Source of the DNA: Entamoeba invadens IP1
Taxonomy: Eukaryota; Evosea; Mastigamoebida; Endamoebidae
Length of the DNA stretch: 64,000 bases
Direction of reading: 5' to 3'
NCBI RefSeq assembly: GCF_000330505.1
Contig: NW_004443552.1
Coordinates: 67,799 to 131,798 of the forward strand
Shown: positions 49,542 through 59,616 of the stretch, in pieces
Layout of the letters: each line of letters starts with the position of its first letter
Numbering within the stretch: the stretch's first letter is position 1
The notes under the pieces: generated by a model
Told to the model about the DNA's origin: nothing
The model's database searches: none
Seen by the model: only the letters and a program-made list of their open reading frames with translations
Translations under genes and position numbers: made by a program

Positions 49542-51965
49542 ATGGAAGTTTATAAAAAGAAGAGTTATGGAAGAGATTCATTTTACGACTTCTCAAAACA
49601 AACCCACTACGAGTTTAGAGACCTCAATCAAATAACTGCCGAGACATTAAATAATATACTTCACCAAAACGCGTGCCCTGGAAACTACATTTTCTTGAAG
49701 ACAGACGATCCAAAAGAAATCCAAACTATATTAGATAAGAAAGACATAAGAGGAATACTCCAATTCTACCCGGAAGGCGTCGATAGTATATACTTGTGCT
49801 ATACAGAAGAGAAAGACTTTCAACAACAAGTGAGTGGTATAATGAGTCAGATCATTGTTACGTATTATGATAACTATACAAGTCTATTGCTTGACTGGTC
49901 GAGGTTTGCGAATACAAGATTGGGACCAAATGGTGAAAACAAAGCTTTAGCTGTATTTCGAGACGAAAACAATTATTTGGCATTCAAGAAGATGATTGAA
50001 ACACTGAAGAAAATACACTGCGACTATAGCGTCAAGCCAGAATACGAGTTCGACCTGGTTGACTACAACAGCATTTCGTTGTTTGACTTGGACGTCGAGC
50101 ATTTGAACCAAAGTATTTACAGGCAATTCGTCGTGAATGTCGTGAGTTGTAAGGACGAGAACATTGCAACGAAATTTCCCGAAACGTTAATCCGGAACAA
50201 CACCGTGCAACGCCTCATCGACTCGTTCCGAACAACAAAAGCCATTCGCGTGAAAAAGTCCGAGTTGCTCACAACTCCTCAAAACATCGAAATTGTAACA
50301 AACGAAATTGCTTCCTTCAGACATTTATTCACAATATCGACAAAAGAACACACATCGTTTGAAACTATCTTCTGGGAGCGAGCGAAAAAGTATCCACAAG
50401 ACTCGGAAATTTATCAGTTCCTTGTCAAGTGGTATGCAAAGAATGGGCAACTCTTTTGGGTGTATCAAATCATTCGAATGATGTGTTCGATCATTTCAAG
50501 TACCTTCTTGGCTTACTTTTTGGCACCAAACCATTTGGATGGAATCACGGAGATCATGTCACACAACATTCTTTTAAAGAAGTGTAAACGAACTGACTTA
50601 GCGAAAGGGTATGTACCGGCAACAACAAACGAAGATATGGACTATCCACAAGTCTTAAAGGATAAATTGTGTGAAGTGTCGAAAGTGACTTACGTCAGAC
50701 AAGTCGTGTTGGCGCTCTACATATCGGATATCACATCCGACTTGATGAGAATGCTTCTGATTGAACGGAGAGGCCAGATCGTCGACCTTGTATTCAACGA
50801 CAGGAATCTGAGCTCACACATTTACTGTCTCTTTGAAAAGGGCAGTTTGAAACAACGGTTTAAAGTATTAACGTTGTGTTGTTTGATGATGAAAACCATT
50901 CAGAACAAGAGTGTAGGAGCAATCAAAGACATAGATAGTCAATATAGTGCGTACTCTGAATTGAATGTCTTTGAAATGATGATTGAAGCGTTGAAAGAAG
51001 AGGGGTACGACATGAGGAGTAGAGGTGTCGATTTGATGCAAACGATGTTATTAGTCGACCAACAACGATTCAATCAGAAGATGTATATAGTGAATTCAAA
51101 GGGGGAGTATCCTATTCAAATTGTATTACACCGGTTTACTAAAGAGACTCACCGATCGTTGATCCTTAGTGAGTCTGTTGTGTTACAGAATTTACTCCAA
51201 ATGAAGGGATTTACGTCGAAGGGAATTACAAAGACACAAGCGTTGAGAGTGTTATACGAATTAAAAGTGATCGACGAGTTGAGCCGGCCACTCTATAAAC
51301 TTCCCATGCAGAACGATGACACCATCAAAGAGGTGTTAAAGTCCATTGGACCGAATTACGACTGTTTGGTCATAGAGACCATTAATGTATTAACAACGTG
51401 TTTGATGGCACATAAACGACTTGCGTTTGGGCATTGGGTCTTATCGCAACACTTGTTGGACTATTACGAGCGATTTTTGTTCTGCAAAGACACGATGTTA
51501 TCGATCAGTATCATCCATTCAATTAGAAAGTTAGTTGAGACGGAGCCGACGTTTGCGAAGGTCTTTTGTGGGCATCCGATATTTGGCACGATGTTGTTGA
51601 GGTATTTTGAACAAGAGAACAAATCGAATGTGGCGTATTCCGCGATAGCTTCGTTGATCGAAGATATCACAACGAAGGCTGGATACGATTATTACGCTTC
51701 TGCTATCTTCAATGAGATAGTTGACATTAATAGGACGGGCGACATGTCGAGAGTGTTGAACAACCTTCTGAAATATCCATTCAGGTTTGCGTGTCAAATG
51801 GATGGCAGAGAAATCCCGATACCAAATGAGCGACTTGAAATACCCGTTCAAATGCGAAAGGTTGAAATGTTGTGTGTAGGGGATTTACTCGCGAGGACGA
51901 CTGAAATAGGGGAGAAGGGGTCTTTTCACTTTTATGGTGACAGCGCTATGGACGAAGGCAAGTAG
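49542..51965 (+). CDS. PPP4R3: PP4 regulatory subunit 3 (SMEK/Psy2/Falafel family)
   Basis: 807 residues, single exon. Residues ~25-180 are consistent with the N-terminal PH/EVH1-like domain. From ~270 the SMK1 helical repeat domain is recognisable in order: LFWVYQIIRMMCSIISSTFLAYFL (human LHHLYEIIRGILFLN...), the KL.EV.KVTYVRQVVLALYI segment, FKVLTLCCLMMKTIQN, FEMMIEALKEEGYDMRSRGVDLMQTMLL and the late FLFCKDTMLSISIIHSIRKLV..EPTF block. The acidic C-terminal tail of metazoan SMEKs is missing. The protein targets the PP4 phosphatase to substrates in DNA-damage and signalling responses. It is divergent from CNOT11 with a ~150 bp shared upstream region. TAP42 at 1835 is another PP2A-family regulator. 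Confidence 0.82.
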   Translation: MEVYKKKSYGRDSFYDFSKQTHYEFRDLNQITAETLNNILHQNACPGNYIFLKTDDPKEIQTILDKKDIRGILQFYPEGVDSIYLCYTEEKDFQQQVSGIMSQIIVTYYDNYTSLLLDWSRFANTRLGPNGENKALAVFRDENNYLAFKKMIETLKKIHCDYSVKPEYEFDLVDYNSISLFDLDVEHLNQSIYRQFVVNVVSCKDENIATKFPETLIRNNTVQRLIDSFRTTKAIRVKKSELLTTPQNIEIVTNEIASFRHLFTISTKEHTSFETIFWERAKKYPQDSEIYQFLVKWYAKNGQLFWVYQIIRMMCSIISSTFLAYFLAPNHLDGITEIMSHNILLKKCKRTDLAKGYVPATTNEDMDYPQVLKDKLCEVSKVTYVRQVVLALYISDITSDLMRMLLIERRGQIVDLVFNDRNLSSHIYCLFEKGSLKQRFKVLTLCCLMMKTIQNKSVGAIKDIDSQYSAYSELNVFEMMIEALKEEGYDMRSRGVDLMQTMLLVDQQRFNQKMYIVNSKGEYPIQIVLHRFTKETHRSLILSESVVLQNLLQMKGFTSKGITKTQALRVLYELKVIDELSRPLYKLPMQNDDTIKEVLKSIGPNYDCLVIETINVLTTCLMAHKRLAFGHWVLSQHLLDYYERFLFCKDTMLSISIIHSIRKLVETEPTFAKVFCGHPIFGTMLLRYFEQENKSNVAYSAIASLIEDITTKAGYDYYASAIFNEIVDINRTGDMSRVLNNLLKYPFRFACQMDGREIPIPNERLEIPVQMRKVEMLCVGDLLARTTEIGEKGSFHFYGDSAMDEGK

Positions 51966-52055
51966 CTGTAATTAGTTCTTTTGGTTGTTTTTGGAGTTAT
52001 TTGTGAAGTAAAAAAATGATGGAAAGAACTGGTCACCATAGAAGAGCGCTGACTA

Positions 52056-53107
52056 ATGGAAGACGGACTCGACTATTATTACACAAGTCCGGCTAAAGAG
52101 AAGGAGCAAAAACCTAATGACAAACTGATGGTGATTGTCTCACTCACTATAATGTTTGGGATATTTATATTAAGTGCGATTGGGTCACTCCAAACGTATT
52201 TTTTTCGAAATGGTGTCGAGACTGTTGTAGGGTTAATAGGGTTCCTGTTTTTTGGTGGTGCTGTGTGGTCTTTTTTTAAAACTGCAACGACTAACGCAGG
52301 AAGAGTGAATGGATACACACCAGTCGCTTCAGTTGATGAGTTGGAAGCTGCCAAAAAGCGAGTGGAAGATGGTGTGTTGAAAAACAAGAAAACGTGTGAT
52401 ATGATGTGTAGAGTGAGGTGGTGCCCGAAGTGTGAGTCGTTTCGCCCATCGAGATCGTATCACTGTAATAAGTGCAAGATGTGTGTTGAGAGAAGAGATG
52501 TTTGTGATACGTTGATAATATTATTTTAATTAAGAATTTAATATATTTTAATATAACAAACAGCATCATTGTCCTTGGGTCAAGAATTGTATAGGTAAAA
52601 ACAATTACAAGTACTTTATACAGTTTCTTCTTTACACGGATTTAGCTTTAGTTGTTTCTGTAACAGTCAATATATTTGTTTTAGTCGATTCAGTCGGTTA
52701 TATGGTTTGTTTATATTAACTCTTGTTGTTACTTTATATTCTTATTAATTTATTAAACAACAAAACACTAATTGTAGACTAAAAATAAAACACAAGACGT
52801 GTCACTGTATGCATTCACAACAATCACCCCAAGCGCAACTGGACTAGCATTCTCAGTCTTATTGCTTCTCTCTATAACACTTCTCTTAATAAATCATTTA
52901 TACAACATTGGAGCAAATGTGACTTTAATGGAAATTATTGAAAAGGAACGTCTTCTGTCTTTGAATACAAAAATGGAGTCTTTAGTCAATGAAAGAGTAC
53001 CCTCATACGACAGAGGTATTGCCAATAATTTCAAAGAGGTGTTTGGCTCAACATTTCGCGAGTGGGTTCTCCCTGTCAAACCAAAAAGCAATGTATTAGA
53101 AGTATAA
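52056..53107 (+). CDS. DHHC-type protein S-acyltransferase (palmitoyltransferase), three exons
   Basis: Exons 52056-52499, 52564-52704 and 52778-53107; introns start GTTTGT and end ACAG and GTAG. The total is 304 residues. TM1 and TM2 lie at ~25-90. The Cys-rich DHHC domain reads [20 protein letters not shown], then [24 protein letters not shown], with all zinc ligands and the catalytic Cys present. The first intron falls exactly between Asp and HHC of the catalytic motif. TM3 and TM4 follow ([35 protein letters not shown]), then the TTxE-like motif [11 protein letters not shown]. It attaches palmitate to Cys residues of membrane proteins. A GAAC box lies at 52026, 30 bases before the ATG. 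Unspliced, the gene appears as two short broken frames. Confidence 0.95.
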
Positions 53108-53247
53108 TAATTTTTTATTAAATTATAGTATTTGTCATTCGACGCTTTGAACCAGAATATACTATTAAAATAGAATAATAAAAACTATAAATTAAAAACT
53201 AGAAAAGTAGTCGTGAAATGGTACTTACCACCCATTCACGCATTCCT

Positions 53248-54401
53248 TCACTTTGCGCTCTTCCATTTATCGATCATTTTCTGTGTGACTTTGTGTCCTC
53301 TGCAATATGCAACAAATGTCGAGCATTTAACTTCTTGTAATAACTTGTCTGCGGGAGCTTTGAGGAGTTGCATCGCAATGTAGATATCGTCGCACTCTAG
53401 GATGTGATGTTTCAAGTAATGGACAATTGCGTTCGCAATCGTGAACATCGCTTTATATCCGTCTAACAAACAAAAGTCGAAAACCGCATAGAGAAAGTCG
53501 CACGGTAAGATTCGCGAGAACCAGACCATATACCAATCAAACATGTAGACGTGGATGTCCAAGTCCAAATATCCCAAAGCTACTAAATGCCGATATGACG
53601 TGTGGTGAATGTTTTTCAGCATCAAGTCGTTGATCTTTCCCAATTCTATCAGCCCAGGAAAGCCCACTTGGAGGCATGGCTTCAAATTATACTTCGGGTT
53701 ATTCAAAATCATTTCCATCATCTTATAAGTCGCCAACCGCTCTTTCAATATCGAAAAGAGGATTCCAGCGAAATCACTCATTCCTTGTGTATATCCCAAG
53801 TCATTGTTTTTCTGTGATATCGCTCGTAAAATCAAAAAGAGCTCTCTTCTGCCCATTTTAAAGTCAGTTTGAAACAAGTAGTGCAACCCTAATGTGCGCT
53901 TCACGTCCAAATCAATTTGGACGTCGTCTGCAATGGACTCGATGTTATAAAACAATTGCTTTCAGTAAGTCATATGTATTATAATATATTAATTATAAAA
54001 TATAGTATAGTATCAGATACTATATATATAGTATTTTATACAATAGGATACTATAATATATCTATGTAACAAACATCTATGTTCTCGTCATTCTCTTCGA
54101 GTACATATTGCTTTGTTACTAACTTCCAATAGTCAGCTCGTGACGGTAATGGAACCCCTTTGTATACTCGCGACTTCAACTTTTTGGGAATGGACCCATT
54201 CTGTTTCCAAGTCTCGAGCATCCGTTTCCACTTCACTGCTCGGGTCTCTTCGTGCTGTATTTGGGAAGGGGTAAGTGTCTCACACTTTGAAATTTGATCG
54301 ACGCCCTCCTCGAGGAAAAATCCAAAACGATTTCCGGCGGGTGGGGGGAGTGGAGATATTGTGTGGTCGTCGACGTTGTATTGGGCAAGTAAGTTAATCA
54401 T
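53248..54401 (-). CDS. TBC-domain Rab GTPase-activating protein, two exons
   Basis: Exon 1 54401-54075, intron 54074-53959 (GTTTGT...GAAAG), exon 2 53958-53248; 345 residues. Exon 1 ends with the TBC opening RVYKGVPLPSRADYWKLV. Exon 2 holds DDVQIDLDVKRTLGLHYLF, with the arginine finger in the 'I..D..RT' motif, and NNDLGYTQGMSDFAGILF, with the glutamine finger in the YxQGM motif, followed by the helical second half (DLDIHVYMFDWYMVWFSRILP, which is the W(F)xxxF block). Both catalytic fingers are present, so it is predicted to accelerate GTP hydrolysis by Rabs in vesicle traffic. The N-terminal ~75 residues carry no domain. The length is near the minimum for TBC proteins. Confidence 0.93.
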
Positions 54402-55359
54402 GCCAATAAAATTACAAGTTTATTTTATTTATTTATTTTCCTTTTTTGTTCCTCTTTCCATCTGAATTTCGACAACAAGAGCGATAGTCTTATTGCACTA
54501 TTTGGTGGGTTTGAAAAAAAAAGAGAAATGGGACATACTCTTGATGTCTCGTTTTTTTTGGGGTCGATAAAACAAATTTTATGCCAAAAATGAAGAAAAG
54601 AAAACCTCTCTATTTTTTTCGGTTGTTTCCACTCTTTGAGCTTTTCTGTTTTTTTTGCCAGTGTACTTAAAAACAGAATTTTTTTGATGTGTTCAATTTT
54701 TACAATTAATATTAGTAAAATTCTAGTTATAGTATGGAATTTGTGAAGTTCTAAAATAAAATAAAAAATGTAATGTTTGACAATTCTTTTTATAATTTTT
54801 TTATATAACTACCTAAATCATTGACCAAAACATAACTTTATTGATTTATATATTAAAAAAATAGTTATAGTATACTATTCATTTTGATTTATATTAAAAT
54901 TGAAGTATTTATGGGAAAACAAAGTAACGATTATTGTATATTTATAATTATGTATAACAAACCCAAAAAAAGACTAGAAAAAACTCTCTATTCTGTTGTT
55001 TTTGAATTAACTGTTTTTTTTACATTTGTTTGAGAAAAGTTTATATCTAAATTAAATTATTAAATTTGAATAAAAAACATTATTCAATTAATTATAATAA
55101 ATAGCAATAGTTATTAAAATGTATTAAGTACTTTTGTCAAAACTAATACATAAATATAATAAAAATTTAGTTTATTTATAACAATTATTAAAATTATAAA
55201 AGTAAAAATATATACCATGCAGAATACTACTATTTCGAATATAATAAAATAAACTATAGTAATATAATACATAAAATTACTTATTTTATTTTAATAAAAA
55301 AAAAATAAAAAATTGAAAAATAAAAACCCTTAAAAAAAAATAAAAAAAATAGCAAGACC
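54402..55359. other. Intergenic, very AT-rich
   Basis: Shared upstream region between the divergent TBC and DEAD-box genes. Long A/T runs; no other feature recognised. Confidence 0.6.
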
Positions 55360-56661
55360 ATGTCAAACCCCATTGAATCCACACCACCTTCCAATCCAAC
55401 GTTCCAAGAAATTGGTTTACTTCCCGAGGTGATCAAAGTAGTTGAACATTTAGGCTACAAAATGCCGACTCCCATTCAAAGTAGTAGTATTCCCGTCGCG
55501 TTGAAACGGAAAGACATAATTGGTATAGCTCAAACGGGGTCTGGCAAAACTGCTGCTTTTTTACTTCCGATGTTAAATCATTTATTAAACACGAATGAGC
55601 GCAAGCGGGATTTCTTTTGTATAGTAGTGGAACCAACCCGTGAATTAGCAGCACAAGTGATAGAAGTGTTAGATCGTATGGCGGAGGCGTTACCTGGTTT
55701 AGTTTCTTGTTTATTAGTTGGAGGGATGGATGAGATGAAACAAGCGGTTCTGTTAGCTAAGAAACCAAATGTGATTGTATGCACTCCCGGTCGTTTAGTG
55801 TATCACATTAATAACACAAAAGGGGTATCTCAATCGCTCCAAAAGACTCGTTTCCTAGTGATCGATGAAGCCGACAAGTTACTTGATATGGACTTTGCAG
55901 CGGATATTGACAAATTGATCGAGAGTGTTCCGAAGCAACGAACAACTATGCTCTTCTCAGCTACTATGTCAAGTCGTGTCGAAAAACTTCAACGCGCGTC
56001 GTTAGTCCATCCCGTCAAGATCAAACAATCGGAACAAAAGTACTCGACTGTGGACACCTTACGACAAGAGTACCTCTTCATCCCTTTCAAATACAGAGAT
56101 GGCTATTTAATGGCAATACTCCAAAAGGTCGGTGCACAGAGTGCAATCATTTTCACTATGAAATGTAGTGGAAACACTCGACTTGTTTTGATGTTACGAC
56201 AACTCGGGTACGAGGCAATTCCACTGAACGGCAAAATGTCGCAACAAAAGAGACTTTTGGCCTTAGAGAAATTTAAGAGTGGCAAGAGAAGTCTGTTAGT
56301 AGCGACGGATGTTGCGTCGAGAGGGTTAGATATCCCCGACGTCGACTTTGTCATCAACTACGATTGCCCGGTCGAGCCTAAAGACTATATCCATCGTGTC
56401 GGACGAACAGCGCGAGCCGGGAAAAGTGGGATGGCCATAACTATAGTCACACAATACTCTTTAGAGTTTTACCAACGTATTGAGACGATGATAGAGAAGA
56501 AGTTGGATGAGTATAAAGTTGAGGAACAAGTCGCAATGTCCTATGTGAATAGATGTAGTGAAGCGATGAGAGTCGTGAATCAAATATTAAAGGATGAAGC
56601 CAGTAAAGAGAAGGAACGGATTAAAGACAAGAACAAAGGAAATGCTGATGAAGAAGACTGA
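55360..56661 (+). CDS. RRP3: DEAD-box RNA helicase RRP3/DDX47
   Basis: 433 residues, ATG at 55360. All helicase motifs are present in order: Q motif (F at 15 to TPIQ), I AQTGSGKT, Ia PTRELA, Ib TPGR, II DEAD in LVIDEADKLLDMDF, III SAT, IV IIFTMK, V ATDVASRGLDIP and VI HRVGRTARAG. Subfamily-specific blocks match DDX47/Rrp3: VGGMDEMKQAVLLAKKPNVIVCTPGR, HINNTKG, MSSRVEKLQRASLVHPVKI, QEYLFIPFKYRDGYL, IPLNGKMSQQKRL and VTQYSLEFYQRIE.MI.KKL. Rrp3 acts in early pre-rRNA processing of 18S in the nucleolus, as does MPP10. The C-terminus is a short charged tail. Confidence 0.94.
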   Translation: MSNPIESTPPSNPTFQEIGLLPEVIKVVEHLGYKMPTPIQSSSIPVALKRKDIIGIAQTGSGKTAAFLLPMLNHLLNTNERKRDFFCIVVEPTRELAAQVIEVLDRMAEALPGLVSCLLVGGMDEMKQAVLLAKKPNVIVCTPGRLVYHINNTKGVSQSLQKTRFLVIDEADKLLDMDFAADIDKLIESVPKQRTTMLFSATMSSRVEKLQRASLVHPVKIKQSEQKYSTVDTLRQEYLFIPFKYRDGYLMAILQKVGAQSAIIFTMKCSGNTRLVLMLRQLGYEAIPLNGKMSQQKRLLALEKFKSGKRSLLVATDVASRGLDIPDVDFVINYDCPVEPKDYIHRVGRTARAGKSGMAITIVTQYSLEFYQRIETMIEKKLDEYKVEEQVAMSYVNRCSEAMRVVNQILKDEASKEKERIKDKNKGNADEED

Positions 56662-56780
56662 TTGATTTAATTTTTTTAAGTTCAATGTATAAATGGAACT
56701 TTTAATGACTAATACGTCAATAGATGAGAAAAATCAATAAATAAAGAATAGAATAATAAAACTAAAAAGTATAGTTCGTG

Positions 56781-57671
56781 ATGTGCGATACACTTCACTC
56801 GCGTTTTCAATTCATCGCAAAATTGGGTGCGGGGACGTACGGAGTTGTCTACAAAGTCAGGGACACGCAGAAAAACAGGATCGTCGCGATTAAAAAGTTT
56901 AACCTTGAAAATTTGGATGGGGACGGGATCACTTCATTGGGGTTACGAGAGGTCTACATCAGCTCGACACTTCGACACAAAAATATCAATCAGTTTGTCG
57001 TCACTTTTTTGACTTTGTGATATTCATAAACATGGTCTTAAGTATTAACGTGTAGAATCTTGGGAGTCTATTCGACAACAAATGAACTGTCTACAGTCAT
57101 GGAATACTGCGACGGATCGCTACGACAGTTAATAGGCAATCCAAGATTTGTGAACATCCGTATCATTCGCTACCTTTTTAAGCAGATTTTGACGGCACTA
57201 TTGTATTGCCACGAGCACCGAGTGTTCCATCGAGATCTGAAGCCGGAGAACATATTTGTTTTAAAAGATCTGACCGTCAAACTTGGCGACTTTGGTATGG
57301 CTCGCATGATGGGAGACTCTTGTTTCAGAGGATACACTGCAGAATGTATTTGCGACGCGTACGCACCGCCCGAGATGCTTGGAATCTATGACAACGAAAC
57401 GACCCTTTATAAACCAAACTATAGTGAAAAGGTCGACATCTGGGCGGTCGGTGTGATGTTCAGTGAGATGATGGGGAGCACCGTGAACATTCAAAAGTTA
57501 CGGATGTTCCCACATAAATTCCAATTGATAGAGGTCTTTCCTCTTCTTATCAACGAGGAAGACTTCAGCATGGCAACTGGAATGCTTCAAATGGATCCAC
57601 GACAGAGATCATCAGCAAAGAGAGTGTTACAGTCCAATTTCTTCTTACAAGAAGAGGCGTGCCCGCTCTAA
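56781..57671 (+). CDS. Divergent CDK-like protein kinase, two exons
   Basis: Exon 1 56781-56992, intron 56993-57055 (GTTTGT...GTGTAG), exon 2 57056-57671; 275 residues. It has a glycine loop LGAGTYGVVYK, VAIKK with the lysine, HRDLKPEN, DFG and VDIWAVGVMF, so it should be catalytically competent. CMGC/CDK features: minimal size, GITSLGLREV where CDKs have PSTAIRE, and GYTAE in the T-loop that retains the Thr of the CDK YTHE motif. Deviations: the usual WYRAPE is AYAPPE, so the Arg is lost, and the PSTAIRE helix sequence is unlike classical CDKs. It presumably pairs with a cyclin or is cyclin-independent; unknown. The junction Q/ILGVYST aligns with the HPNI...LLDV region of CDKs, supporting the splice. 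Confidence 0.85.
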
Positions 57672-57837
57672 TTCCGCTTTCATTTCAGACAGTCAACTTT
57701 ACTCGATACATCTACCTCTTAATTGATTCTACTTGAAGAGTCAAAACATTTTCTATTTTAATAGTTAAATGTATGATTACATAACTATCAATTAGCATCT
57801 CAATAGACAATAGATAACAAAAAACAAATTAAAGTAG

Positions 57838-59616
57838 TCAAGCTTCGGTGTCTGGCTTAGGGTTGAGCATTCCACAGTCTCCAAAACAGTTTTTGCCGAA
57901 TGTCACAGTGTCTTTGACTGTGCATGATCGAAGCTTCCGACAATTAAAGAAACAGAAGTCGTCAATCAGAGTCACTGAAGTTGGTATTTGGATTGATGTG
58001 ATGTCTGCCCCGAAGAAACACCCATGTCCAATTTCTTGGACCCCAAGAGGAACTCCCACTGGAAACACCAGTCGGTCTTCTTTAGTAAATACTATGTCCA
58101 AGCATTTTACGTTGTTTTTAAGAAGAAGTTGAGCAATTCTGAATGGGACTTTTGCACTAAAAGTGCTTTGATGCGGATTTGTTTCTATTTCTCGTAATGA
58201 ATCACAGCCAGACACAACGTTCTCCCCAAAATGAATTAATCCACAGGGGAGTACTACTTTACTTAGACTACTACAATTAATAAAACACTCCCCTTCAAGA
58301 CTCGTCACACCCTTTGGTAACAAAATTTCTTTTAATTCATCGCAAAATGCGAAAGCGTGGTCACCTATCACTTCCAGTGTATTGGGGAAGTTGATCGCAC
58401 TGAGAGCTTTACAATTCTCGAAAGCGGATTTCCGAATGAAGCGGACGTTCTCTGGAATTGTGATGGAGACAAGACTCCGGCACCACAGAAAGCAGTTCTC
58501 TGAGATCTCTTCAATGAAATTTGGTAACACGACTTCTTTGAGGGAGTAGTCACACATGAACGCACCGTCCTCGATGATTTTAATCGAGTCGGATAAGACC
58601 ACCCCCTCAAGCCGAGTGCACTTTGAAAATGCTTTTGTGTCGATCTCGATCACACTCTTTGGGATCTTTAGAGTGTCAAACATACACCCCGCAAAGCATT
58701 CCTCCCCCAATATTTTAATGTTTTGCGGTATAACATTCCCATGAACTTCTCGGTCAGAAGCAGTGAACTCGATCTCGGCACACTTTGTGATGTTCATCGA
58801 TATCAATTTAGCGACGTGATAGCTCACAAGCCCTCGATATATCCTGCACTGGGTATGGACCTTGACTAACCCAACACAATTGTTGAAACACCCTTTCCCG
58901 ATAAACTTAAGTTTACTCGGGAGGGTGAGGGACGTCATTAATGAGCAATTTGCAAAGGAGTGGTCTCCAATCAACTTCACGGTATTTGGCACATTCAGTT
59001 CTTTGAGTCGCCGACAATTGGCAAAGCACCTCCTCTTCATTTCCGATATGCCGCCAAGTGTCACCGCAGTCAGCCAGTCGCAATTTTCAAAGGCGGACTC
59101 CCCAATTGAAATCAGTGATTTGGGTAACGCGATACTCTCGAGCGTGTTACTAAACATTCCTTTGAAGAGTATGTGGGTCACCCCATACCCAATTTGAGTT
59201 GGTTTCGGAGACGTTTGCGTGAACGTGACTGTTCTAAAATCGCAGTTTTCGCAGTTGTGAGCGAGAAAGAATGAATAGTCGACGGAATATCTATACACAT
59301 ATTGTTTATATCTTGGCGATGGTAAATCTTTGGGGGTATACAAATGCTGTTCCTCGATGGAAGGAAAGAGTTTTGTTTCGGAGATGGGGTTGAACCGATA
59401 CCCATCCACAAAGTCCTGAAACTTTTTGGAGACAAAAGTGATGTGAATGAAGTCTGCGCGAGACTCGAAAAACAGGCCGACTCTTCGCACATCACTCACT
59501 GTCAATTTTCCTTTGTACAGTTCGGCCGTTGTATGAATTACGTCGGAAGACTTCGACATCGAAAATTCACTCAAAGTGCTTGTGCTTTCTGTGGTTGATG
59601 TCTCTTCGGTATTCAT
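57838..59616 (-). CDS. BspA-like leucine-rich-repeat protein
   Basis: 592 residues, ATG at 59616, single exon. The N-terminal ~110 residues are a lead region typical of the Entamoeba family (FESRADFIHITFVSKKFQDF, then YRFNPIS). The rest is about 18-20 LRR_5-type (TpLRR) repeats of ~23 residues with the signature 'IG..AF..C..L..V.LP..+..I' (for example SLISIGESAFENCDWLTAVTL; LKFIGKGCFNNC). This repeat type was first described in BspA of Bacteroides; Entamoeba carries a very large family, some members being surface-exposed despite lacking an obvious signal peptide. No signal peptide or TM segment is visible here either. The likely role is protein binding or adhesion; the partner is unknown. Neighbours are unrelated. 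Confidence 0.95.
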   Translation of the reverse strand: MNTEETSTTESTSTLSEFSMSKSSDVIHTTAELYKGKLTVSDVRRVGLFFESRADFIHITFVSKKFQDFVDGYRFNPISETKLFPSIEEQHLYTPKDLPSPRYKQYVYRYSVDYSFFLAHNCENCDFRTVTFTQTSPKPTQIGYGVTHILFKGMFSNTLESIALPKSLISIGESAFENCDWLTAVTLGGISEMKRRCFANCRRLKELNVPNTVKLIGDHSFANCSLMTSLTLPSKLKFIGKGCFNNCVGLVKVHTQCRIYRGLVSYHVAKLISMNITKCAEIEFTASDREVHGNVIPQNIKILGEECFAGCMFDTLKIPKSVIEIDTKAFSKCTRLEGVVLSDSIKIIEDGAFMCDYSLKEVVLPNFIEEISENCFLWCRSLVSITIPENVRFIRKSAFENCKALSAINFPNTLEVIGDHAFAFCDELKEILLPKGVTSLEGECFINCSSLSKVVLPCGLIHFGENVVSGCDSLREIETNPHQSTFSAKVPFRIAQLLLKNNVKCLDIVFTKEDRLVFPVGVPLGVQEIGHGCFFGADITSIQIPTSVTLIDDFCFFNCRKLRSCTVKDTVTFGKNCFGDCGMLNPKPDTEA

